From assembly GCF_013423485.1 (NCBI RefSeq), contig NZ_JABFFR010000017.1, positions 1-64,000 of the forward strand: DNA of 64,000 nt, read 5' to 3'. The position numbers and the translations under genes were made by a program. Below, piece after piece: positions 50,547-62,178 of this stretch; the stretch's first letter is position 1, and each line of letters opens with the position of its first letter. This stretch comes from Azospirillum oleiclasticum. Lineage in GTDB: Bacteria > Pseudomonadota > Alphaproteobacteria > Azospirillales > Azospirillaceae. The notes under the pieces are model-generated. The model saw only the letters and a program-made list of their open reading frames with translations. It ran no database searches and had not been told where the DNA came from.

Positions 50547-51494
50547 ATGCGGGCGAAGCCGGTGAGAAGGCCGCCCGGCCTTCTGCAGGCGACGTGGCTG
50601 GCGCTCGTCTTGGTGCTGCTGGCTCCCACGGTGTTGGCGATGCCGGGATGGGCGATGGAGGTGGCGACGGCGCGCGGCCCGGTCAGTGTCGACGGGATGC
50701 CGCGGCGCATCGCCGTGTTCGACATTGCGGCGGTGGACACGCTGGCGCGCCTGGGGATTCGGCCAGACGGGCTGCCGGACCGGCTGTACGTCCCGGACCT
50801 CGATGCAATGGCCGGGCGCGCCACCCGCGTCGGCACCATCCATGAACCCGATCTGGAAGCCCTCAGCGCCTTCGGCCCCGACCTCGTGATCGTGGGCGGG
50901 CGCTCCTCCCCCTGGCTGGACCAGGTTCGGCGTGTGGCCCCGGCCATCGACATGAGCATCGACGGACGCGACCTGCTGGTGCAGGCGCGCGCGCGTCTGG
51001 CAAGCTACGGCGCGCTGTTCGGCCGCCGTACGGAGGCCGACGCGGCAGCGGCCGAGCTGGACGCCGCGGTCATGCGGGCGCGCGATGCGATCCGTGGCAA
51101 GGGAACCGGCCTGATCGTCATGGCGAACGGCCCGAAGGTGTCCGCCTACGGCGCCGGCTCGCGTTTCGGCTGGATCCACACGGATCTCGGTCTTCCCCCG
51201 GCGGTTCCGGAGCTGAGCGGTGCCGCCGTCCATGGCGAGGCCGTGTCGTTCGAATTCATCCGCAAGGCCGATCCCGACTGGCTTCTGGTGCTCGACCGTG
51301 CCATGGCAATCGGCGAGCCGGGGGCCAAGGCCGGCAGCACGCTCGCCAACGAACTGGTGGCGCAGACCAGCGCCGCCCGTCATGGGCGCATCGTCCAATT
51401 GCCGCCCGCCGATGTCTACATCGCCGCCGGCGGCATCACCGCCACGCTGCGCGCGCTGGCCCGCATCGAGGCCGCCTTCCGCGCCGCGCCATGA
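50547..51494 (+). CDS. Periplasmic iron-siderophore binding protein
   Basis: The 315-residue product has a signal peptide (LLQATWLALVLVLLAPTVLA) and a type III binding fold with the long central helix. Marks are RIAVFDIAAVDTLARLGIRP, LSAFGPDLVIVGGRSSPWLD and a GLPPAVPELSGAAVHGEAVS middle, with EFIRKADPDWLLVLDRAMAI. The pattern is that of CeuE/FatB/VctP-type catecholate siderophore receptors. AGGA lies 9 nt before ATG 50547; an ATG at 50511 is possible. It overlaps the first permease by 4 bp. Confidence 0.88.
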   Translation: MRAKPVRRPPGLLQATWLALVLVLLAPTVLAMPGWAMEVATARGPVSVDGMPRRIAVFDIAAVDTLARLGIRPDGLPDRLYVPDLDAMAGRATRVGTIHEPDLEALSAFGPDLVIVGGRSSPWLDQVRRVAPAIDMSIDGRDLLVQARARLASYGALFGRRTEADAAAAELDAAVMRARDAIRGKGTGLIVMANGPKVSAYGAGSRFGWIHTDLGLPPAVPELSGAAVHGEAVSFEFIRKADPDWLLVLDRAMAIGEPGAKAGSTLANELVAQTSAARHGRIVQLPPADVYIAAGGITATLRALARIEAAFRAAP

Positions 51495-52432
51495 CCAGGG
51501 CCGGTGCCGCGGGCGTGCTCGTCCTCGTGGCGCTGTGCGGCGCCAGCCTCGCGACCGGGGTCGCCGACCTGTCCGCGGGCGGCGCCGAGAGCGTCGACAC
51601 GCTGCTGATCAGCCGGCTGCCGCGCACCCTGGCGGTGGTGCTGGTCGGGGCGGGGCTCGCCGTCGCCGGGCTGGTGATGCAGACGTTGGCCCGCAACCGC
51701 TTCGTCGATCCGGGCATCGCCGGGACGGAACAGAGTGCCGCGCTCGGCATCCTGCTGGCGACGCTGCTGTGGCCCGCCGCGCCGCTGCCGGCAACGATGC
51801 TGGCGGCGACGCTGGCGGCGCTCGCCGGCTCCGGGGTGTTCCTGGCGCTGGCGCAACGCCTGCCACCCACCGAACCGCACCTGATGCCACTGTTCGGACT
51901 GATCTACGGCGGCGTCATCACGGCCGGGGTGACCTTCGTCGCTTGGCACATGGACCTGCTGCAATATCTCGACATCTGGCTGAACGGCGACTTCTCCGGC
52001 GTGCTGCGCGGCCGGTACGAGCTGCTGTGGGCGATCGCCGCCATGGTGGGGCTGGCATGGTGGCTGGCCGACGCACTGACGATCGCATCGCTGGGGCGGG
52101 AGGTCGGCACCGGGCTCGGCCTCGACTACGACCGCATGCTGCGGCTGGGATTGCTGATCGTCGCCATGGTCTCCGCGCTCACCGTGGTGGTGGTCGGACT
52201 GATCCCCTTCGTCGGGTTGATCGTGCCCAACCTCGTCTCCCGCCTGCGCGGCGACAACCTGCGCGGCACCCTGCCCTGGGTGGCCCTGGGCGGGGCGGCG
52301 CTGACCCTCGCCTGCGACGTGCTTGGCCGGGTCCTGCGCTATCCCTACGAGATTCCGGTCGGGACCACGCTGGGCGTGGTGGGTGCCGCCGGCTTCCTCG
52401 CCCTGCTGGCGCGGGAGCTGCGCCATGGCTGA
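51491..52432 (+). CDS. Iron-siderophore ABC permease (FatD/CeuB/VctD type)
   Basis: Inner-membrane permease of 313 residues with about nine to ten spans. FecCD-family marks are SRLPRTLAVVLVGAGLAVAG, LVMQTLARNRFVDPGIAGTE, LNGDFSGVLRGRYELLWAIA and VVGLIPFVGLIVPNLVSRLR with the ATPase-coupling loop, plus DVLGRVLRYPYEIPVGTTLG. ATGA overlap with the binding-protein gene and an 8-bp overlap with the second permease show a tight operon. Confidence 0.9.
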   Translation: MTRAGAAGVLVLVALCGASLATGVADLSAGGAESVDTLLISRLPRTLAVVLVGAGLAVAGLVMQTLARNRFVDPGIAGTEQSAALGILLATLLWPAAPLPATMLAATLAALAGSGVFLALAQRLPPTEPHLMPLFGLIYGGVITAGVTFVAWHMDLLQYLDIWLNGDFSGVLRGRYELLWAIAAMVGLAWWLADALTIASLGREVGTGLGLDYDRMLRLGLLIVAMVSALTVVVVGLIPFVGLIVPNLVSRLRGDNLRGTLPWVALGGAALTLACDVLGRVLRYPYEIPVGTTLGVVGAAGFLALLARELRHG

Positions 52433-53366
52433 GCGCGGGCTGTGGATCGCCGGTGCGGTGGCGCTGCTGGTGGCGGCGGTCTTCCTGGGGCTTGGCCTGC
52501 GTGGCAATCTCGCTTTCGTGTTGGAGCTGCGGGCGTTGCGTCTGCTCGGGCTGGTCCAGGTGGGAGTTGCGGTCGCGGTCGCCACCGTGCTGTTGCAGAC
52601 GGTGACCGCCAACCGCATCCTCACCCCATCGGTCATGGGGCTCGACGCGCTCTACGTCCTGGGTCAGACGCTGCTGGTGTTCACCCTGGGGGGCATCGGC
52701 TACGCGTCGATCGACGCCCGCCTGCGCTTCGCCTGCGGGCTGCTGGTCATGATCGGGATGGCGCTGGTGGTGTTCCTGCCGCTGCTGCGCCGGCGGCTAT
52801 CGCTCACCCTGTTGCTGCTGACCGGAGCCGTGCTCGGCATCCTCTTCCGCAGCCTGACCGCCCTGGTCGCGCGGCTGATCGACCCCAACGAGTTCGCCGT
52901 GGTCCAGGGGGCCAGCTACGCCAACTTCTCCGCCGTGCCCCCTGCCCTGCTCCTCCCCGGCCTGCTCCTGATCACCGCCGGTGTCGGGGTGGCGTGGGCG
53001 TGGCGGCACCGTCTGGACGTGATGTCTCTGGGACCGGACGCCGCGGTCAGCCTGGGCATCGACTGGATACCGGCGGTGACCGCGGTCCTCGGGCTGGTGG
53101 TGGTGCTGGTGGCGGCGTCCACGGCGCTGGTCGGGCCGGTCGCCTTCCTGGGGCTCCTGGTGGTGGCGCTGGCCGAGCGGCTGACCGGCACCCGACGCCA
53201 CGCGGTGCTGCTGCCGGCCGCGGCGCTGATCGGCGTCGCCGTGCTGGTCGGCGGGCAGGCGACGCTCCAGCACGGGTTCGGCGGCGCCTCCACCCTGGGG
53301 GTGATCGTGGAGTTCGCGGGCGGACTCCTGTTCCTGGTTCTTCTGGCAGGCGGGCGGCGGGCATGA
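52425..53366 (+). CDS. Iron-siderophore ABC permease (FatC/CeuC/VctG type)
   Basis: The second FecCD-family permease, 313 residues. Marks are LRALRLLGLVQVGVAVAVAT, LLQTVTANRILTPSVMGLDA (the family's Q-T-ANRxLxPSxMGLD block) and STALVGPVAFLGLLVVALAE. It forms a heterodimer with the preceding permease. The start overlaps its gene and the stop overlaps the ATPase start by ATGA. Confidence 0.9.
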   Translation: MAERGLWIAGAVALLVAAVFLGLGLRGNLAFVLELRALRLLGLVQVGVAVAVATVLLQTVTANRILTPSVMGLDALYVLGQTLLVFTLGGIGYASIDARLRFACGLLVMIGMALVVFLPLLRRRLSLTLLLLTGAVLGILFRSLTALVARLIDPNEFAVVQGASYANFSAVPPALLLPGLLLITAGVGVAWAWRHRLDVMSLGPDAAVSLGIDWIPAVTAVLGLVVVLVAASTALVGPVAFLGLLVVALAERLTGTRRHAVLLPAAALIGVAVLVGGQATLQHGFGGASTLGVIVEFAGGLLFLVLLAGGRRA

Positions 53367-54124
53367 TCGAGATCGAGGGCGTGTCCTTCGCACACCGCGG
53401 GACCCCGGTGCTGCGCGACGTGACGGTGAGCCTGCCGAAGGGCGGGCTGACCGCGCTGATCGGCCCGAACGGCGCCGGCAAGTCCACGCTGCTGTCGCTG
53501 GTCGCCCGGCTCCAGCCTCTCCAGTCCGGACGCATCGCGGTGGATGGCATGCCGGTGGACCGCACCCCCGGCCGGCTGCTCGCCCGGTCGCTGACCATCA
53601 TGCGCCAGGACACCGGCCCGGTCGGGCGCCTGACCGTCCGGGAGCTGGTGGGGTTCGGCCGGTTTCCCCACAGCCGTGGCCGGCAGACCGCCGAGGACCA
53701 CCGGCACATCGACGCCTCGCTCGAACGCTTCGACCTCGGCGACCTCGCCGCCCGCGGCCTGGACACGCTGTCGGGCGGGCAGCGGCAACGCGCCTTCGTG
53801 GCGATGGCCTTCTGCCAGGGAACGGACTACCTGTTGCTCGACGAACCGCTGAACAACCTGGACCCGATGTACGGCCGCCAGATGATGCGGCACCTGCGCG
53901 ACGTGGTGGACGGCGGGCAGCGGACCGTGGTGATCGTGCTCCACGACATCAACTACGCGGCCGCCTACGCCGACCGCATCCTCGCCATGAAGGACGGCCG
54001 GATCCTGGCCGACGGCACGCCCGCCGAGGTGCTGACCCCCGACCGGCTGGAGGCGTTGTTCGGCTACCGCATGGAGGTGCGGGAGTTCGAAGGACGGGTG
54101 CACGTGCTGCATCACGGTCCGTGA
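53363..54124 (+). CDS. Iron-siderophore ABC ATPase (FatE/CeuD/VctC type)
   Basis: The 253-residue ATPase has Walker A GPNGAGKST, the Q-loop IMRQDTGPVGRLTVRELVGF, signature LSGGQRQRAFVAMAFCQG, Walker B YLLLDEPLNNLD and switch His in VLHDINYAAAYADRI, all intact. It completes the receptor-to-cytoplasm iron import path. No siderophore biosynthesis gene is present, so the locus may use foreign siderophores. Confidence 0.92.
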   Translation: MIEIEGVSFAHRGTPVLRDVTVSLPKGGLTALIGPNGAGKSTLLSLVARLQPLQSGRIAVDGMPVDRTPGRLLARSLTIMRQDTGPVGRLTVRELVGFGRFPHSRGRQTAEDHRHIDASLERFDLGDLAARGLDTLSGGQRQRAFVAMAFCQGTDYLLLDEPLNNLDPMYGRQMMRHLRDVVDGGQRTVVIVLHDINYAAAYADRILAMKDGRILADGTPAEVLTPDRLEALFGYRMEVREFEGRVHVLHHGP

Positions 54125-54251
54125 CCCGCTCCGCTGCCGTTGGACCCATCGATTAAGCAAGACTGGTACTACCGGCCCGTCGTCGCAGCGGCACACTTCG
54201 CATGCAAACCATTGCAGTGCAACAGAACGCCGGCACAGGGAGAGACCGCGG

Positions 54252-55910
54252 GTGAGCAGCACGACCATCTTCGCCGCGCGCAAGATCCTGACCATGAACC
54301 ACAGCCGTCCGGCCGCCACCCACGTCGCCGTGCGCGACGGCCGAATTCTCGGCGTCGGTTCGCTGGAGGAACTGGAAGGCTGGGGGCCGCACCAGGTCGA
54401 CGACCGCTTCGCGTCCAAGGTGCTGATGCCGGGGTTGGTCGAGGGGCACGCCCATGTGCTGGAAGGCGGCTTCTGGGACTTCACCTACGTCGGCTACCAC
54501 GACCGCCGCTCACCCGACGGCACGCTCCAGCCCGGCCTGACCAGCATCGACGCGGTCGTCGAGCGGCTGCGTGCCGCCGAGGCGGCGATGACCGATCCCA
54601 ATGCGCCGCTGCTCGCCTGGGGGTTCGACCCGATCCTGTTCGGCGGCCAGCGCATGACCTGCCGCGACCTGGACCGCGTCTCCGCCACGCGGCCGGTGGC
54701 CGTGCTGCACGCCAGTGTGCACCTGATGAACGTGAACTCCGCCCTGATGACGCGGGCGGGCATCACCGCGGCCACGCCGGTGACCGGCATCGCGCGCTTT
54801 CCCGATGGGGAGCCGAACGGCGAACTTCAGGAATTCGCCGCCATGTATCTCGCCTACAAGGTCGCGGGCGGCGAGTTCTTCACCGCACCGGGCACGGAGC
54901 GGGCCGTGTGGCGCTTCGGGCGGGTGGCGCAGCTTGCCGGCGTCACCACCGTGGCGGACCTCTACAACGACCTGTCGGACGAGATGGTCGGCAACCTGAC
55001 CGCCGTCACCGCCGACCCGGCCTTCCCCGTGCGCGTGGTGTCGGCCCTCAACGGCTCCGGCCACGGGGTGGACGGGGTGGAGAAGCTGCGCCGGCTGGTG
55101 GCGCGCAACACCGACAAGCTGCGCTTCGGCATCGTCAAGCTGATGACCGACGGCTCGATCCAGGGCTTCTCGGCCCGGCTGAAGTGGCCCGGCTATTACA
55201 ACGGCGCGCCCAACGGCATCTGGAACACCGGGCCGGAGGAGCTGCGGAGCATCCTGGCCGCCTACCACAAGGCCGGCTTCCAGGCGCACATCCACGTGAA
55301 CGGCGACGAGGCGTCGGAAGCGGCACTCGAGGTCATCGCCTCCGTTCTGACCGAGACGCCGCGCCCCGACCACCGCCACACCCTCCAGCACTGCCAGATG
55401 GCCGACGAGGCGCAGTTCCGCAGCATGGCGTCGCTGGGCGTCTGCGTGAACCTGTTCGCCAACCATATCTTCTACTGGGGCGACGCGCACTACGCCCTAA
55501 CCATGGGCCCCGACCGGGCCAACCGCATGGACGCGGTCGGCACCGCCAAGCGGCTCGGCGTGCCCTTCGCCGTACATTCCGACGCACCGATCACGCCCAT
55601 CGGCCCGCTCTTCTCGGCCTGGTGCGCGGTCAACCGGCGGACCTCCGGCGGGCGCGTGCTGGGCGGGGAGGCGGACCGGATCACCGTGGAGGACGCGTTG
55701 CGCGCCATCACGCTGGGCGCCGCCTACACGCTGCGCATGGATCACGAGATCGGCAGCATCGAGGTCGGCAAGCGGGCCGACTTCACCGTGCTCGACGTGG
55801 ACCCGACGGAGGTTGCGCCGGAGGCGCTGAAGGACGTGCCGGTTTGGGGCACGGTCCTGGGCGGCACCGTCTTCCAGGCACCGGGAGGACCGGGAGGAGG
55901 GAACGCGTGA
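54252..55910 (+). CDS. YtcJ-like metal-dependent amidohydrolase
   Basis: The 552-residue product has an N-terminal beta-sandwich (FAARKILTMNHSRPAATHVA) and the barrel with metal-binding GHAHVLEGG (H66, H68). Further ligand regions are FGIVKLMTDGSIQGFSARLK, HIHVNGDEASEAALEV, RHTLQHCQMAD and FAVHSDAPITPIGPLFSAW with the catalytic Asp. The C-terminus returns to the sandwich (EVGKRADFTVLDVDP). YtcJ-type proteins cleave amide bonds or related groups; the substrate here is unknown. The GTG start follows a GGGAGAG. Its stop overlaps the CobW gene start (GTGA), so enzyme and probable metal chaperone are made together. Confidence 0.88.
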   Translation: MSSTTIFAARKILTMNHSRPAATHVAVRDGRILGVGSLEELEGWGPHQVDDRFASKVLMPGLVEGHAHVLEGGFWDFTYVGYHDRRSPDGTLQPGLTSIDAVVERLRAAEAAMTDPNAPLLAWGFDPILFGGQRMTCRDLDRVSATRPVAVLHASVHLMNVNSALMTRAGITAATPVTGIARFPDGEPNGELQEFAAMYLAYKVAGGEFFTAPGTERAVWRFGRVAQLAGVTTVADLYNDLSDEMVGNLTAVTADPAFPVRVVSALNGSGHGVDGVEKLRRLVARNTDKLRFGIVKLMTDGSIQGFSARLKWPGYYNGAPNGIWNTGPEELRSILAAYHKAGFQAHIHVNGDEASEAALEVIASVLTETPRPDHRHTLQHCQMADEAQFRSMASLGVCVNLFANHIFYWGDAHYALTMGPDRANRMDAVGTAKRLGVPFAVHSDAPITPIGPLFSAWCAVNRRTSGGRVLGGEADRITVEDALRAITLGAAYTLRMDHEIGSIEVGKRADFTVLDVDPTEVAPEALKDVPVWGTVLGGTVFQAPGGPGGGNA

Positions 55911-56830
55911 CCATCGCCCTGACGGTCATCGGCGGCTTCCTGGGGGCGGGCAAGACGACCCTGCTGAACCGGGTGCTGCAAGGCCGGCATGGCCGCCGCG
56001 TCATGGTGCTGGTCAACGATTTCGGGTCGATCAACATCGACGCGGAGCTGATCGCCGGGCGTCAGGGGCGGACGCTGGAGCTGAAGAACGGCTGCGCCTG
56101 CTGCACGGTCGGCGGCGACCTGATGGCCGCCCTGCTCGACCTCCAGCGCCGCCCCGACCGGCCGGACGACCTGATCATCGAGGCCAGCGGCGTCTCCGAC
56201 CCCATGCGCATCGCGGAGATCGGGCTGGCCGATCCCGACTACCGCCTCAACGCGGTGGTCGTGGTGGTCGATGCGGAGCGGGTGCGCGCGCTCGCCGCCG
56301 ACCGCTACATGGGCGACACCGTGCTCCGCCAGCTCGCCGCCGCCGACCTTCTGGTGCTCGGCAAGCTCGACCTGATCGACGAGGCGCAGGGGGACGCGGT
56401 GCGGGCGTGGCTGAAGGCCACGGTCCCGCACGTGCGCATGGTCCCCTCCCGCTACGGTGCCGTCGCCGAGGAGATCCTGTTCCTCGACGCCGACCACCCG
56501 AAAACCGCGGACCATGTCCACGGCCACGCCCCGCACGCGGACTTCGCCACCTGGAGCGCCGAGACCAGCCGTCCGATCGACCGCGGTCGCTTCGCCGAGG
56601 CCATGGCGGCGCTGCCGCCCGGCGTGGTGCGGGCCAAGGGCGTTCTGCGCTTTGCCGACGACGATTCGACCCGCCCCGCCGTGTTCCACATGGTCGGGCG
56701 GCGGATGAGCATCGAGCCGCTGGCAGAACCGGCGGACACCCAACCCGGCAGCCGGCTGGTGGCGATCGGCATTCCCGGCGCTCTGGGACCGGACGGGCTA
56801 TGGCCCCTCCTGAACGAGGCGTTGCGCTGA
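55907..56830 (+). CDS. CobW/COG0523-family GTPase (putative metallochaperone)
   Basis: The 307-residue product has Walker A GGFLGAGKTT at residues 9-18, and the CxCC metal motif in NGCACCTVGG (Cys63, 65, 66). It also has the switch DDLIIEASGVSDP, the guanine-specificity motif LGKLDL, a His-rich linker HVHGHAPHAD and a C-terminal CobW domain (VRAKGVLRF). COG0523 GTPases deliver Zn, Co or other metals to target enzymes. Because it is translationally coupled to a metal-dependent amidohydrolase, that enzyme is the likely client. It is not next to cobalamin genes, so a CobW role in B12 synthesis is unlikely. Confidence 0.9.
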   Translation: MTIALTVIGGFLGAGKTTLLNRVLQGRHGRRVMVLVNDFGSINIDAELIAGRQGRTLELKNGCACCTVGGDLMAALLDLQRRPDRPDDLIIEASGVSDPMRIAEIGLADPDYRLNAVVVVVDAERVRALAADRYMGDTVLRQLAAADLLVLGKLDLIDEAQGDAVRAWLKATVPHVRMVPSRYGAVAEEILFLDADHPKTADHVHGHAPHADFATWSAETSRPIDRGRFAEAMAALPPGVVRAKGVLRFADDDSTRPAVFHMVGRRMSIEPLAEPADTQPGSRLVAIGIPGALGPDGLWPLLNEALR

Positions 56831-56833
56831 CGG

Positions 56834-56849
56834 TTTGTCTGTATACAAA
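56834..56849. promoter_or_regulatory. Candidate FCD/GntR-type operator before the Dpp-type cluster
   Basis: TTTGT-N6-ACAAA contains the palindrome TGTATACA (56840-56847), close to the TTGTATACAA form bound by some FCD-type GntR regulators. It lies 34 bp before the binding-protein start. No matching regulator gene is in the window. Confidence 0.35.
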
Positions 56850-56882
56850 TAACCACGACCAAGGACGGGGGACAAAAGGCAC

Positions 56883-58466
56883 ATGTTCAGGGAATTCACG
56901 AAACTGCTGTGCGGCGCGGCCGTCGCCACGGTGATCGTGGCCGGTGCGGCGCTGGCCGAACCCACCCGCGGCGGCTCCATCGTTTGGCCGGTCGCCTCCG
57001 CGCCGCGCCACTTCAACTCCGCCGTCCAGTCCGGCATCGCCACCGCCATGCCGGCCGCCCAGATCTTCGCGAGTCCGCTGCGCTTCGACGCCGACTGGAA
57101 ACCGCAGCCGTATCTGGCCGAGAAGTGGGAGATGGCGCCCGACGGGCTCAGCGTCACGCTGACCCTGGTGGACGGTGCCAAGTTCCATGACGGCAAGCCC
57201 GTCACCTCGGAGGACGTCGCCTTCTCCGTCATGGCGGTGAAGGAGAACCACCCCTTCAAGAGCATGCTGGAGCCGGTGACCGGCGTCGACACGCCGGACC
57301 CGCGGACCGCGATCGTCCGCCTCGCCCACCCGCACCCGGCGATCCTGCTGGCGATGTCGCCGGCGCTGATGCCGATCCTGCCCAAGCACGTCTACGGCGA
57401 CGGCCAGGACCTGAAGAGCCACCCGGCCAACCTGAAGCCCGTCGGCTCCGGCCCCTTCAAGTTCGAGGAGTACCGCGAGGGCGAGTACATCACCCTGGTG
57501 CGCAACGACGACTTCTTCATCAAGGACCGGCCGTACCTCGACCGCATCGTGATGCGCATCATCCCCGACGGCCCCAACCGCACCATCGCCATGGAGCGGC
57601 ACGAGGGCCATGTGATGCCGTTCGAGGAGCGCATCCGCGACATCAACCGGATGAAGCGCCAGGACGGGCTGGTGGTGACCGACCAGGGCTACGCCGGCAT
57701 CGGCCCCATCAACTGGCTGGCCTTCAACCTGGAGCGCCCGCCGTTCGACAACAAGAAGGTGCGCCAGGCGATCGGCTACGCCATCGACAAGGAATTCGTG
57801 ACCAAGGCGCTGATGGAGGGGGTGGGCGTACGCGCCCTCGGCCCCATCGCTCCCGGCAGCCCCTTCTCGCCCAAGGATGTCGAGCCCTACAAGCTGGACC
57901 TGGACAAGGCCAACAGGCTGCTGGACGAGGCCGGCTTCCCGCGCAAGGCGGACGGCACGCGCTTCACCATGAACGTGGACTACATCCCCGGCTTCGCGCT
58001 CCTGAAGACCATGGCCGAGTACATGAAGCCACAGCTCGCCAAGGTCGGCATCAAGGCGGAGCCGCGCCCCTCCCCCGACTTCCCGACCTGGGCCAGCCGG
58101 GTGTCGAACCACGACTTCGACGCCACCATGGACGTGGTGTTCAACTGGGGCGACCCGGTCATCGGCGTGCACCGCACCTACCTGTCCTCCAACATCCGCA
58201 AGGGCGTGATCTGGTCCAACACCCAGAGCTACAGCAACCCGCGGGTGGACGAGCTGCTGGCCGCCGCCGGCAAGGAGCAGGACGAGGCGAAGCGCAAGGC
58301 GCTCTACGACGAGTTCCAGAAGATCGTGGTGGACGACGCCCCCATCCTCTTCATCGCCGTGTCGCCCTACCACACCGTGTTCGACAAGCGGCTGGCCAAC
58401 CTGCCGACCACCATCTGGGGCACGGCGTCGCCGCTGGACGAGACCTATTGGGCGCAGAAGCCCTGA
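56883..58466 (+). CDS. Dipeptide/oligopeptide-type ABC substrate-binding protein
   Basis: Periplasmic receptor of 527 residues (SBP_bac_5), typical of DppA/OppA-like proteins, with signal peptide LLCGAAVATVIVAGAALAEP. Fold marks are the N-terminal QPYLAEKWEMAPDGLSVTLT block, VDGAKFHDGKPVTSEDVAFS and PVGSGPFKFEEYREGEYITL, plus the NWLAFNLERPPFDNKKVRQA stretch. It probably captures the amide compound hydrolysed by the upstream amidohydrolase, or its product. It is followed by its own permeases and ATPase. Confidence 0.92.
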   Translation: MFREFTKLLCGAAVATVIVAGAALAEPTRGGSIVWPVASAPRHFNSAVQSGIATAMPAAQIFASPLRFDADWKPQPYLAEKWEMAPDGLSVTLTLVDGAKFHDGKPVTSEDVAFSVMAVKENHPFKSMLEPVTGVDTPDPRTAIVRLAHPHPAILLAMSPALMPILPKHVYGDGQDLKSHPANLKPVGSGPFKFEEYREGEYITLVRNDDFFIKDRPYLDRIVMRIIPDGPNRTIAMERHEGHVMPFEERIRDINRMKRQDGLVVTDQGYAGIGPINWLAFNLERPPFDNKKVRQAIGYAIDKEFVTKALMEGVGVRALGPIAPGSPFSPKDVEPYKLDLDKANRLLDEAGFPRKADGTRFTMNVDYIPGFALLKTMAEYMKPQLAKVGIKAEPRPSPDFPTWASRVSNHDFDATMDVVFNWGDPVIGVHRTYLSSNIRKGVIWSNTQSYSNPRVDELLAAAGKEQDEAKRKALYDEFQKIVVDDAPILFIAVSPYHTVFDKRLANLPTTIWGTASPLDETYWAQKP

Positions 58467-58494
58467 TGAGTCTGCGGGCAGCGGAGAACCGGCC

Positions 58495-59481
58495 ATGACG
58501 TCGATCGCGCGCGCGGTGCTGTACCGGACGGCGCATGTGCTGGGGCTGCTGCTCGCCGTCCTGGTGTTCAACTTCCTTCTGATCCATCTGGCGCCGGGCG
58601 ACCCGGCGCAGGTGATCGCCGGGGACATGGGCGGCGCCACGCCCGAGGTGCTGGCGGAAATCCGCACCCGCTTCGGGCTGGACCTTCCCCTGCACGAGCA
58701 GCTCCTCGCCTATCTCGGGCGGGTGCTGACGGGCGACCTCGGCTATTCCTTCTACTTCGACCGTCCGGTGACGGCGCTGATCGGCCAGCGCATCCTGCCG
58801 ACGCTGATCCTCGTCCTCAGCGCGCTGGTGCTGGCGGTGGTGGTCGGCACGGTGCTGGGCGTGATCTCGGCCCGCTGGCCGCGGAGCTGGTTCAGCCACG
58901 CGCTGACCGTGCTGTCGCTGGCCGGCTATTCGGCGCCGGTCTTCTGGACCGGCATCCTGCTGCTGATCCTGTTCGCGTCGGTCTGGCCGCTGTTCCCGGT
59001 GACCGGCATGTACAGCGGGATCGGCGACCGGACCGGGATCTCCTACCTGATCGACGTGGCGCACCACCTCGTCCTGCCGGCCTTCACGCTCGCCATCGTC
59101 TACATCGCCCAGTACAGCCGGCTGAGCCGGGCGGCGATGCTGGACGTGCTCGGCTCCGACTACATCCGCACGGCGCGGGCGAAGGGGCTGGGCGAGGGCA
59201 AGGTCATCTTCAAGCACGCGCTGCGCAACGCGATCCTGCCGGTCATCACCATGGCCGGCCTGCAGTTCAGCAACCTGTTCGCCGGCGCGGTGCTGGTGGA
59301 GACGGTGTTCGGCTGGCCGGGCATGGGGCGGCTGGCCTTCGAGAGCATTCTGCGGCGCGACGCGCCGACCATCCTCGGCATCCTGTTCTTCTCCGCCCTG
59401 GTGGTGATCGTGGCGAACCAGTTGACCGACCTGTTCTACCGTCTCGCCGACCCGCGCATCGCGGGCAAGGGGTCGCGATGA
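58495..59481 (+). CDS. Dpp/Opp-type ABC permease (DppB-like)
   Basis: The 328-residue permease has six spans. DppB marks are [53 protein letters not shown] and the EAA coupling loop [33 protein letters not shown]. It lies 28 bp after the binding protein and overlaps the next permease by 4 bp. Confidence 0.92.
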   Translation: MTSIARAVLYRTAHVLGLLLAVLVFNFLLIHLAPGDPAQVIAGDMGGATPEVLAEIRTRFGLDLPLHEQLLAYLGRVLTGDLGYSFYFDRPVTALIGQRILPTLILVLSALVLAVVVGTVLGVISARWPRSWFSHALTVLSLAGYSAPVFWTGILLLILFASVWPLFPVTGMYSGIGDRTGISYLIDVAHHLVLPAFTLAIVYIAQYSRLSRAAMLDVLGSDYIRTARAKGLGEGKVIFKHALRNAILPVITMAGLQFSNLFAGAVLVETVFGWPGMGRLAFESILRRDAPTILGILFFSALVVIVANQLTDLFYRLADPRIAGKGSR

Positions 59482-60379
59482 GCGCCGTGCCACAGCGGAC
59501 CCCGGCCGCCGCCGGCGTGTACGGCGCCCCGCCCGCCGCGCGCAGCCCGATGGGCGAGGCGTGGCGCATGTTCCTGCGCAACCGCGCCGCGGTCGCCGGG
59601 CTGGTGCTGATGGTCGGCATCGTCCTGATGACGCTGGTCGGTCCCCTGCTCTACCCCGTCGATCCGTTCGGCATGGTGTGGGCGCCCTTCACGCCGCCGT
59701 TGGAGACGGAGTACGTGCTGGGCACCGACTATCTCGGCCGCGACGTGCTGGCCGGCATCGTGCATGGCGGGACGGCGACGCTGGCGGTCGGCGCCTCCGC
59801 GGCCGTCATCTCCATCGTGCTCGGCGTGCTGATCGGCGCCTTCGCCGGCTATTACGGCGGCTGGGTGGACGCCACGCTGATGCGGGTGACCGAGTTCTTC
59901 CAGGTGCTGCCGCCGCTGCTGCTGGCGATGGTGCTGATCACCCTATTCCAGCCGACTCTGACCACCATCGCCGCCACCATCGGCCTGGCGTCCTGGACCG
60001 GGGTGGCGCGGCTGGCGCGGGCGGAGTTCATGCGCCTGAACCAGCAGGAGTTCGTGCGCGCCGCCCGCGCGCTCAGCGCGTCCAACGCCCGCATCATGCT
60101 GCGCGTGATCCTTCCCAACGCGCTGCCGCCGCTGATCGTGATGGCGGCGATGAACACGGGCGTGGCGATCCTGTTCGAGGCGGGGCTGAGCTTCCTCGGC
60201 CTCGGCGACCCGACGACCATGAGCTGGGGCTTCATGATCGGCGCCAGCCGCGAATACATCCTGGACGCCTGGTGGCCGGTGACGCTGCCGGGCATCGCCA
60301 TCTTCCTGACCGTGCTGGCCGTCAGCCTGATCGGCGATGGTCTCAACGACGCCTTCAACCCCAAGCTCCGGGAACGCTG

Positions 60380-60380
<1 letters not shown>
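59478..60380 (+). CDS. Dpp/Opp-type ABC permease (DppC-like)
   Basis: The 300-residue permease has the DppC-type Pro-rich N-terminus, [40 protein letters not shown], the EAA loop [32 protein letters not shown] and [20 protein letters not shown]. It pairs with the DppB-like subunit; its stop shares one base with the ATPase start (TGATG). Confidence 0.92.
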
Positions 60381-62173
<1,793 letters not shown>

Positions 62174-62178
62174 TGCGC

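Noticed and set aside
48293-50959. An open frame of 888 codons antisense to the TonB receptor
   Set aside because: Shadow of the receptor gene with no homology features; the receptor itself has all plug and barrel marks.
55907-56830. CobW as a cobalamin-biosynthesis gene
   Set aside because: No other cob genes are nearby, and the gene is coupled to an amidohydrolase. The CobW name reflects family membership only.
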